Assembly: GCA_054601695.1 (NCBI GenBank)
Contig: BAAHQB010000204.1
Location: forward strand, 186,001 to 250,000
Reading direction: 5' to 3'
DNA from: Amorphochlora amoebiformis
Lineage: Eukaryota; Cercozoa; Chlorarachniophyceae
Length of the DNA: 64,000 nt
Shown here: piece after piece, positions 1 through 64,000 of the stretch
Numbering within the stretch: the stretch's first letter is position 1
How the letters are laid out: every line of letters begins with the position of its first letter
Notes under the pieces: model-generated
Databases searched by the model: none
What the model was told of the DNA's origin: nothing
Seen by the model: the letters and a program-made list of their open reading frames with translations, nothing else
Position numbers and translations under genes: made by a program

Positions 1-1290
1 GTACGTGCCGTACCCCCTTCCCCTCCGTCCCTCGATCCTCGATCCTCTCTCTTCTCGCCTCTCTCCCTCTCTTCTCTCTCCTCTGTGTCTCTTTTTCTCC
101 TCTCTCCCTCTCTTCTCTCTCCTATGTGTCTCTTTTTCTCCTCTCTCCCTCTCTTCTCTCTCCTCTCTGTCTCTTTTCTCTCCTCTCTCCCTCTCTTCTC
201 TCTCCTCTGTGTCTCTTTTTCTTCTCTCTCCCTCTCTTCTCTCTCCTTTGTGTCTCTTTTTCTCCTCTCTCCCTCTCTTCTCTCTCCTCTGTGTCTCTCT
301 TCTCTCCTCTCTCCCTCTCTTCTCTCTCCTCTGTGTCTCTCTTCTCTCCCCTCTCCCTCTCTTTCTCTCTTCTCTCCTCTCTCCCTCTCTTCTCTCTCCT
401 CTGTGTCTCACTTCTCTCCTCTCTCCCTCTCTTCTCTCTCCTCTCTCCCTCTCTTCTCTCCTCTCTCCTTCTCTTCTCTCTCCTCTGTGTCTCTCTTCTC
501 TCCTCTCTCCCTCTCTTCTCTTTCCTCTCTCCCTCTCTCTCCTATCTTCCTCTCTTCTCTCATCTCTCCCTCTCTTCTCTCCTCTCTCTCCCTCTTCTCT
601 CCTCTCTCCCTCTCTTCTCTCTCTCCTCTCCCTCTCTTCTCTCTCCTCTCTCCCTCTCTTCTCTCCTCTCCCCCACTCTTCTCTCCTCTCTCCCTCTCTT
701 CTCTCCTCTCTTCTCTCCTCTCTCCCTTTCTTCTCTCTCCTCTCTCCCTCTCTTCTCTCTCCTCTCTCCCTCTCTTCTCTCTCCTCTCTCCCTCTCTTCT
801 CTCTCCTCTCTCCCTCTCTTCTCTCCTCTCCCCCACTCTTCTCTCCTCTCTCCCTCTCTTCTCTCCTCTCTTCTCTCCTCTCTCCCTTTCTTCTCTTTCC
901 TCTCTCCCTCTCTTCTCTCTCCTCTCTCCCTCTCTCCTCTCTCCCTCTCCTCTCTCCCTCTCTTCTCTCCCTCTCTTCTCTCTCCTCTCTCCCTCTCTTC
1001 TCTCCCTCTCTTCTCTCTCCTCTCTCCCTCTCTTCTCTCTCCTCTCTCCCTCTCTTCTCTCTCCTCTCTCCCTCTCTTCTCTCTCCTCTCTCCCCCTCTT
1101 CTCTCTCCTCTCTCACTCTCTTCTCTCCTCTCCCTCTCTCTTCTCTCCTCTCCCTCTCTCCTCTCTCCTCTCTCCCTCTCTTCTCTTCTCCCCCCCTCTC
1201 TTCTCTCTCCTCTGTGTCTCTTTTTTCTTTTCTCTCCCCCTCTCTACTCTCTTCTCTCTTTGTCTTGCCCTCTCCCTTGATCTTGATATG
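1..1290. repeat. Polypyrimidine satellite (CT-rich)
   Basis: This is a tandem array of TCTCCCTCTCTTCTC-type units. Between about 80 and 330 the period is 41 bp and each unit carries a CTGTGTCTC variant. Further right a 22 bp period dominates. A 160 bp higher-order duplication is marked by the same CCCCCAC variant near 670 and 830. The long plus-strand frames ([17 protein letters not shown]) and minus-strand frames (RERGE-like) are repeat translations, not genes. It probably lies in an intron of the AP-2 alpha gene whose exons follow. Confidence 0.9.
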
Positions 1291-1303
1291 CTTCCAAGTC
1301 TTT

Positions 1304-1346
<43 letters not shown>

Positions 1347-1674
1347 CATGTATATATTTAGGTAATATCAATATTTTTCCTATGCATATATAAATATATT
1401 CATATACTTTATTAAACGCACGTAGCAATATAGCTACCTGACTTTGATAGTTAGAGGTCAGTCCGACTATAAGTAGTCGAAGGTATTCTGCCCAGAGTAT
1501 AAGTAACGTGGATACCTTTAACAAATATATAGTGACCTTGTAAGACAATGTACCCTTGTACCCTTTAATTTCTCCTAAAAAAAGTTCATCATATTCCGAA
1601 CAAAAGTCGATCAAATCCCGGACTACCGGTGGACTACACCGCTCACTAACGTTAAATATATATGTATATATATG

Positions 1675-1723
<49 letters not shown>

Positions 1724-1741
1724 CCTAAATATATACAAAAG

Positions 1742-1819
1742 GTCTCCGTCAGTTTCGATGGACCTCCCGGCCTCGAGGTTACATCAGTCTATCATATATC
1801 TATACTTCTATATATATAC

Positions 1820-1850
<31 letters not shown>

Positions 1851-1859
1851 CATATATGT

Positions 1860-1912
<53 letters not shown>

Positions 1913-2033
1913 TATATATGTACATGTGTATTTATAAAAATATATATACATATAATATATATATATATATATGTATATTTATTTGTTTATTTATGTGTGT
2001 GTGTTGTGTGTGTGTGTGATATGCAAGTATATA

Positions 2034-2106
<73 letters not shown>

Positions 2107-2213
2107 TTTAAACATACACACATACATATGTGTGTGTGTATATATATATGTACATGTAAATGGTATAATTACCCTATGTCTATTTATATTTACATTCATA
2201 TACATATATATAT

Positions 2214-2263
<50 letters not shown>

Positions 2264-2275
2264 ATGTACAAATAC

Positions 2276-2313
<38 letters not shown>

Positions 2314-2425
2314 TAGATTATGGAATCTCCTGAGACATTTAGTGTGGAGTCGAGGGAGCAGAAACCACAATTTGTTAAGGTATCTGTATTTATATATAGG
2401 CATATATATATATATACATATATAT

Positions 2426-2471
<46 letters not shown>

Positions 2472-2532
2472 TATATATATATATATAATGCATAGATACC
2501 TCAATTCGTTAAGGTATCTGTATTTATATATA

Positions 2533-2604
<72 letters not shown>

Positions 2605-2722
2605 TTAAGTGTCCTCAGTCATTTGCGAGGGAGCACGTATATGCAAATGTGCATATATGTATATATGTATATGTATGTATATATGTATGTATATATATAT
2701 ATATATACATATATACACACAA

Positions 2723-2767
<45 letters not shown>

Positions 2768-2985
2768 ATGTATACATATACAATTATATATGTATACACA
2801 CACACACACACATATATACATATATAAATATATATATATATATATGAAATTTATCAGATCGATTGCTCTCGGCCATTTACAGAGGCGCCTAAGATGACCG
2901 TCTCATTCACAGCTGGGGATGAAGAGGTATATCTTCATATGTATATATTTCATATGAAAAGATATATATATATATATATATATGA

Positions 2986-3027
<42 letters not shown>

Positions 3028-3103
3028 CGTTATATAGGTGCATATATGTGGGTGTGTATGTATACATACGTACATATGTAAAAAATATACATAAGAATAC
3101 ATA

Positions 3104-3145
<42 letters not shown>

Positions 3146-3250
3146 GTGTCTATGACGTCACAATTGTCGTGGCTAGTTTGCATACTACAAACAAAAAACC
3201 ACAAATAAGGACACGTATATATGTATCTACTTTTGTATGCATATCTACAT

Positions 3251-3323
<73 letters not shown>

Positions 3324-3514
3324 TTAACATATACATACACATACATATATACGTGCATATAGACATGCACGTACAGACACATTAAACATACAAATACATA
3401 TATAGCATACATACCAATCTAAATTTACTTCACATATACACCCAACGTACAAATCGATATAAAAATATATAAATAAATTCACATATATATATATATATAT
3501 ATACATATTATATA

Positions 3515-3545
<31 letters not shown>

Positions 3546-4233
3546 CATATACATACACATTAACAAACACATATCAGGCTAAAATATGCAAACAAATTTA
3601 CAAACATATACACATGCATACACCGCAATATACACACAAGTTTACATACGTATACACGTGCACATACACATACATATACACACAATTTAATGTACACATA
3701 TCAGGTTAAATTCACCCTGACCCTTCCGGTTCTCTTGCATCAATTCATAAGCCCCTACCGCTGCGACTCAGCGAAATTCCAGGAGAACTGGCGAAAATTT
3801 GCATCTGGAGAGGTGAGAGGAGAGAGCGACAGATGGAGGGAAGAGAATCAGAGAGGGAGAGCCGATGGAAGAAAGCAGAGAGAGATAGAGAGAGGAGAGA
3901 CATCGAGAGAGAAGAGAGACAAAGAGGTTGGGAGAAGAGAGGGGACAAAGAGATAGGGAGAACGCAAAGAGATAGGGAAGAGGGAGAGAGATGGAGAGAT
4001 GGGGAGAAGAGAGATAGAGACAGCAAGAGAGAGAGAGATTGAGAGAATAGTTGAGAGAAGAGAGAGAGAAAGAAGAGAGAGATTGATACATAGATATAGA
4101 GAGGGAGGGAGAGAGAGAGAGGAGAGAGAGAGAGGGGAGGAGAGAGAGAGGGGAGAGAGAGAGAGGGGGAGAGAGGGAGAGAGAGAGAGAGATTGAGAGA
4201 GAGATTTGTAGATTCCGCTGCGTGGACAGTATG

Positions 4234-4264
<31 letters not shown>

Positions 4265-4696
4265 CAACTATAATATGTTAATTAGGCAAGGGAGATTGTA
4301 GCCCTCTCGGCAGAGGAAGAAACTGTTCTCACAGAGATGCCTCAGGTATACTCCACTATACTATATATTATATATATATATATATATATATGTGTATATA
4401 TGTAGATTTACGTTGGGAGTTTATTTATTTTTTTTTTTTTGAAAGTTTTAAGCAAAGTTATTGAATCCTTGACTGTGCTTAAATGTCTCTGCTATTCCTC
4501 GAATTATACCTGACCTCTAATCGTTAGTGGCCTACATATTCATATGCATGTATGCATGTATGTGTGTGTACATATATGCAGGGAGTTCTTTATGATATGA
4601 CTCCCCAGGCCGTACCATATATATTATCTATTTTACATGTAAATGTATGTATATGTGTGTATATGTATATTTGCATGTGTGTAAATATAATTATAT

Positions 4697-4744
<48 letters not shown>

Positions 4745-4878
4745 ATATGTATATATACTATACAGGTATTCCACATGCATAAAGTGGATATGAAGTCCGC
4801 CGCAACAGCACTTGTGGGAATATTTAACGCTCTAGCCGGTATGTACGTATATATATATATATATATATATAGTTAGAC

Positions 4879-4909
<31 letters not shown>

Positions 4910-4954
4910 ATACATGTAAATGTTTAGATATAACGCTACATGCATACATATACG

Positions 4955-4993
<39 letters not shown>

Positions 4994-5009
4994 TATATAT
5001 ATATATATA

Positions 5010-5048
<39 letters not shown>

Positions 5049-5130
5049 TATGTATATTGGTGGATTTTCGGTGAAAACGCCGGGGCAGCCATTATGTCAC
5101 ATGTATAATATATATTATATATATATATAC

Positions 5131-5189
<59 letters not shown>

Positions 5190-5232
5190 ATATATATGTG
5201 TATATGTATGTGTATATGTTTATGTACATATA

Positions 5233-5315
<83 letters not shown>

Positions 5316-5485
5316 ATGTGTGTGAGGGTGTATTTATACATTACATGTATGTGTAGGTGGAAATCCGGTGAAATTACCTTTAATGGGGAGCCTTCGCGTC
5401 AAGGGCAAGCAGTGTCAAATCATCTTCAGATCGAAGGTACTCTATATAGTCATGAATATATATGTGTATACACACATACATGTAC

Positions 5486-5567
<82 letters not shown>

Positions 5568-5815
5568 TATTAATATGCATATTACATAGGCGTATAGACT
5601 AAAAACCTAACTCCATACATGAATATCCAAACCCTAACCCTAACAATATAGTAGCCCCACAATGTGTGGGAGTCAATGGTCCTCGGGCTAAGACATAAGA
5701 CATGCTGAATAATAGATGATCCCAACAACATTGTCAACCCTGACTATCCCTTCCTCATCAGCACAAGTCGGTCGCAGACGCGGCTCTTGGAGCGTTTAAG
5801 GCGATTTACACGTGA
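1742..5815 (+). CDS. AP2A: AP-2 complex subunit alpha, C-terminal appendage (partial gene, 3' end)
   Basis: Endocytic clathrin adaptor large subunit; the ear binds accessory proteins at the plasma membrane. Exons: 1742-1777, 2317-2379, 2858-2926, 3705-3812, 4286-4345, 4766-4838, (5071-5103), 5357-5436, 5762-5815 (TGA). The first junctions are all phase 0 with canonical GT-AG sites. Diagnostic stretches: [11 protein letters not shown] matches the human IECxxxFTEAP region; [14 protein letters not shown]...[12 protein letters not shown] matches LPxTLNKFFQP...FFxRWKxLS of the platform subdomain; [12 protein letters not shown] and IIFRSK match the FGSALL, AGIIHT and LTLRTS strands. The protein ends [15 protein letters not shown]. 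Trunk and hinge exons must lie left of 1742, probably outside the window. The only unresolved point is the 5071-5103 exon, which lacks a normal acceptor. Family assignment is from memory but strong. Confidence 0.9.
2360..2545 (+). repeat. Copied exon end plus 5' splice site
   Basis: The end of exon 2317-2379, its donor and the next 30 bp (CAATTTGTTAAG then gtatctgtatttatatatag) recur with few changes at about 2500-2540. The second copy lies inside the following intron and is not needed by the reading frame. Confidence 0.8.
3813..4205 (+). repeat. GA-rich intron of AP2A
   Basis: The intron after exon 3705-3812 starts GTGAGAGGAGAG and runs through degenerate GAGA purine tracts to about 4205, then a short (TA)n tract, before the acceptor at 4285. 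The frames rich in R/E or S/L here are repeat translations. Confidence 0.85.
5071..5103 (+). other. AP-2 alpha exon-like island without a canonical acceptor
   Basis: The island reads [11 protein letters not shown] in the frame that joins the exon ending at 4838 to the exon starting at 5357. It fills the expected VGAGIIHT strand of the appendage platform. No AG dinucleotide lies between the (TA)n tract and the exon. The preceding intron would be GT-CG and the following one GT-TA or TA-AG. Skipping it keeps the frame but removes a core beta-strand. Confidence 0.5.
5633..5727 (+). mobile_element. Dispersed intronic element, copy 1 (AP2A last intron)
   Basis: Two CCCTAA units are followed by AGCCCCACAATGTGTGGG, AGTCAATGGTCCTCGGGCT and AAGACATGCTGAATAAT. 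The same ordered blocks recur near 17.9, 51.7, 55.6, 60.0, 61.1 and 63.9 kb. This copy lies about 40 nt upstream of the acceptor of the terminal AP2A exon, in the sense orientation. Calling it mobile is an inference from its dispersal; no terminal repeats or target duplications were identified. Confidence 0.6.
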
Positions 5816-5936
5816 ATGCTGAGCGGTGACCAAAAAGAAACAGAAAAAGAAGGAAAAAAATGGAAAAAGAATAATAATTAAGCGCTTACATACATCCACG
5901 ATTGTGTTTCAAACGCACACAAACAGTTCATATACC

Positions 5937-5974
<38 letters not shown>

Positions 5975-5990
5975 TGTATTTTACACAACA

Positions 5991-6029
<39 letters not shown>

Positions 6030-6151
6030 TGTATGTATGTATGTGCATATTTGTACATTTAAGTATATACATGTATATAAATACATATACATGTATATAT
6101 ACACATATATACATATACATATATACATACATACACACAAACACACAAACA

Positions 6152-6225
<74 letters not shown>

Positions 6226-6674
6226 TATATATACATATATATATATATATATATAATGTAATATATATATATATATATATAATATATGCATATACACATA
6301 AATATATATATGCAAAAACATACATGTATACACATAATACACGAGTAGATGACCCACATTCTCTAAAATCTCAAAACCAATCGTCTACATGGCAGGCTCG
6401 CACATACTAGCTATACTTAAGTACCAGTGCCACTGACCTGCATAGAAAACTAGGCGTGAGTTGCAAGGGCAAAGTTGAAATTATTATTAATGTTTCCGAA
6501 TTCACAACTTGATTAATCGACTTGACGGTCAGAAGCAGTGGCTCTACTACTAGTCATATCTAGATATGTAAAGGTGTCAAACTCATATACTATCTATAGA
6601 CTGGATAGACTAAGGCTAGCGCTATAATAAATTTAAACGCGATCCTTGAACTACTACTACCGTTGCCAATCTAG

Positions 6675-6748
<74 letters not shown>

Positions 6749-7749
6749 TAGATATATATATGACCATGACTCTTGTCAGTGACTCGCAAGCATTGATACT
6801 AGTGGTATATATATTTGGGATATCATGTAGATCATAGCGCCACTGCCAAGTTCTAGAAGTTACATACATTACTTTGTATGTGATATACGTATCAATGGAC
6901 GTCAACAATGCAACAATCAACGTATACCACATACGCACGCACAAATATATTCCACATACGTATACCACAAGCGTATATCAGATGCGCAATGTATACCAAA
7001 TATCTAGAATATGTACGCACATACGTACGTACGTACGAACGTGTACCAACATACGTACATACATACGTACATACATACGTACATACATACGTACATACAT
7101 ACGTACATACATACGTACATACATACGTACATACATACGTACATACATACGTACATACATACGTACACACATACGTACGGCCAACATAGGTCTAGGAAGT
7201 ACCGACATACGTACCATATATGTATCTAGGAATCGGAAGGTGTGTTTTGGTGGACCCTGATGAAGGCCCAGATAAGATGCAGCCTGCGCAACATGGCGTC
7301 CGCAACAACTTTCGTGGCATATGTTAGCTAGATTAGACTAGTTCAACCGTGACACCTTTACATATGAGTACGATACATAGTCCCTGACTAGCTAGATCTA
7401 GTAGATTCAGCATGCCCATCCGATAGGGTACATATTTGTATCTGAACTATTCCAAATCATATTAATATTCGATTCATGATGATGACGTCTATTCTGATAA
7501 AAAATTCCTGCAATTCCAGACCAGAACGCTGTCCGCCTGTGCATCTATCTACCAGATATCGATCTAGATCTAGAACATGCGCCCAGCATAGTACATGATC
7601 TACTATATCTAAATCTACTCGATCTGACTTGAGTCCAGCTAGGCATTCCCATCATCTGCTCCATCCGGAGTATACTTCTGCTGCACCTAGCTCTTGACCT
7701 GTTGTGTGTATATCTAGTATATATGTACAAAGATATGTAAATAATATAT

Positions 7750-7799
<50 letters not shown>

Positions 7800-7827
7800 A
7801 TGTATCTATATATGTCACCGTAAAAGT
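5816..7827. other. Convergent intergenic region between AP2A and the SPFH gene
   Basis: It holds the 3' flank of both genes: an A-rich stretch just after the AP2A stop, (TA)n tracts at 5940-6270 and 6676-6747, a 12 bp satellite, and unique non-coding islands at 6340-6660, 6765-7045 and 7180-7760. The islands are notably rich in CTAG (for example TCTAGATCTAGA-like runs near 7560). No exon with flanking splice sites and a convincing protein was found on either strand. Confidence 0.6.
7049..7178. repeat. 12 bp satellite (ACGTACATACAT)n
   Basis: About ten near-perfect copies of a 12 bp unit, bordered on the left by ACGTACGT variants. All six frames are open because the unit length is a multiple of three and lacks stops, giving spurious RTYI/YVCT frames. 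Confidence 0.95.
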
Positions 7828-18921
<11,094 letters not shown>

Positions 18922-19620
18922 GATCCCTCAAAAACCACCCATATCCTTCCTCCTTGAACCCTAGACCACACACGACACCTCAAACGTAGTCTTGATTCAT
19001 CCAAATACTGCGCAAGCTCACTCTCTCATCGCCTCACCCCGAGTTTTCCCATATTCGAAAGAATCCATTACCCCTACCCAATATCCACCCTTACGGCCTC
19101 TTCCATCCCCCTAGTCCCTCTCGCTTTCGAAGGAAATATCTCACGGCAACACGCGGACATTTCATACCTAGCCCGGTTTCCGTGGCGTGGAGCGAAGAGA
19201 AGGACATGGAAAGTAGCACGAGGCAAACAACACCGGCAACCGATAGTGATCCGGTGAGAATGTTCTGGCACATGGTCGATTATGTGCGTTGGTGGGCGGG
19301 AAGAGGAAAGCTTGACCGTCGATCAAGACGCCATTGTACGGGGCCCCTTTGATATCGATGTGGGATATTCAAGATATCAATGTTTCAATATCGAGATATC
19401 CACTTCCATGATACCTTCTTTTGGACCAGTTTTGGTGAATTCGGCAAGGAAATATTTTAGGAGTGTCCCAGGCCTGTCCGACACTGTCCTCGAACCCTTT
19501 TTAGGGGGTTGCAGTCTTAAAATAAAACTCGAGCCTCCCAAGACCCAAGTACTGACGTCTCGTGTCCTTTTCGTCGGGATCGCGCCCGTTCGGCGCAGGC
19601 GTTACCCCGGCACCACCTTC
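18922..19620. promoter_or_regulatory. Divergent promoter / 5' UTR region shared by the SPFH and ankyrin genes
   Basis: About 700 bp separate the two start codons. In contrast to the rest of the window it has no (TA)n and is of balanced composition. It includes three GATATC palindromes in 50 bp (19351-19400) and GGGGCCCC near 19340. A 140-codon plus-strand frame from 19282 runs in frame into the ankyrin start, so a longer N-terminus cannot be excluded, but its sequence resembles nothing known to me. Confidence 0.6.

Positions 19621-64000
<44,380 letters not shown>

Noticed and set aside
3177-3214. Possible AP2A exon ([12 protein letters not shown])
   Set aside because: It breaks the phase and would interrupt a region that aligns directly between the neighbouring exons.

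Overview
This is eukaryotic nuclear DNA, probably from an intron-rich protist. The sequence does not allow a closer placement. The telomere-type repeat is TTAGGG/CCCTAA, the introns are spliceosomal (nearly all GT-AG), and no ribosome binding sites or operons are seen. At first sight the window is a desert of (TA)n, polypyrimidine/polypurine and telomere-like repeats, and every long open frame is low-complexity. Read closely, the short unique islands between the repeats are exons, mostly 20-110 nt, with consistent reading phases. They assemble into four protein-coding genes.

Layout: (1) plus strand, before 1742 to 5815: the 3' end of an AP-2 clathrin adaptor alpha subunit gene (C-terminal appendage). 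(2) minus strand, 18921 to 7828: a complete SPFH/Band-7 gene, 13 exons, 903 nt, 300 residues. (3) plus strand, 19621 to 31063: a complete ankyrin-repeat gene with a neuralized-type C-terminal module, 19 exons, 1590 nt, 529 residues. (4) plus strand, 33335 to past 64000: a very long gene for a secreted, cysteine-rich protein with a signal peptide, a plexin-domain-containing/nidogen-like beta-sandwich region and DCxG...DxCGxC repeats; about 40 exons lie in the window. Genes 1 and 2 converge; genes 2 and 3 diverge from a 0.7 kb repeat-free shared promoter; genes 3 and 4 are head to tail.

The introns are the unusual part. Most are (TA)n tracts. In gene 4 many introns consist of telomere-like repeats that directly abut the exons and appear to supply the splice sites (donors GTAACCC or GTTAGGG; acceptors CCCTAG or CCCCAG). 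Exon edges with their splice sites are repeatedly copied into the flanking introns (more than a dozen cases). A short dispersed element with two palindromic hairpin segments sits in introns of three genes, always in the sense orientation of the host gene. All gene models come from reading exons and phases by eye and from remembered protein families. No alignment or transcript data were available.
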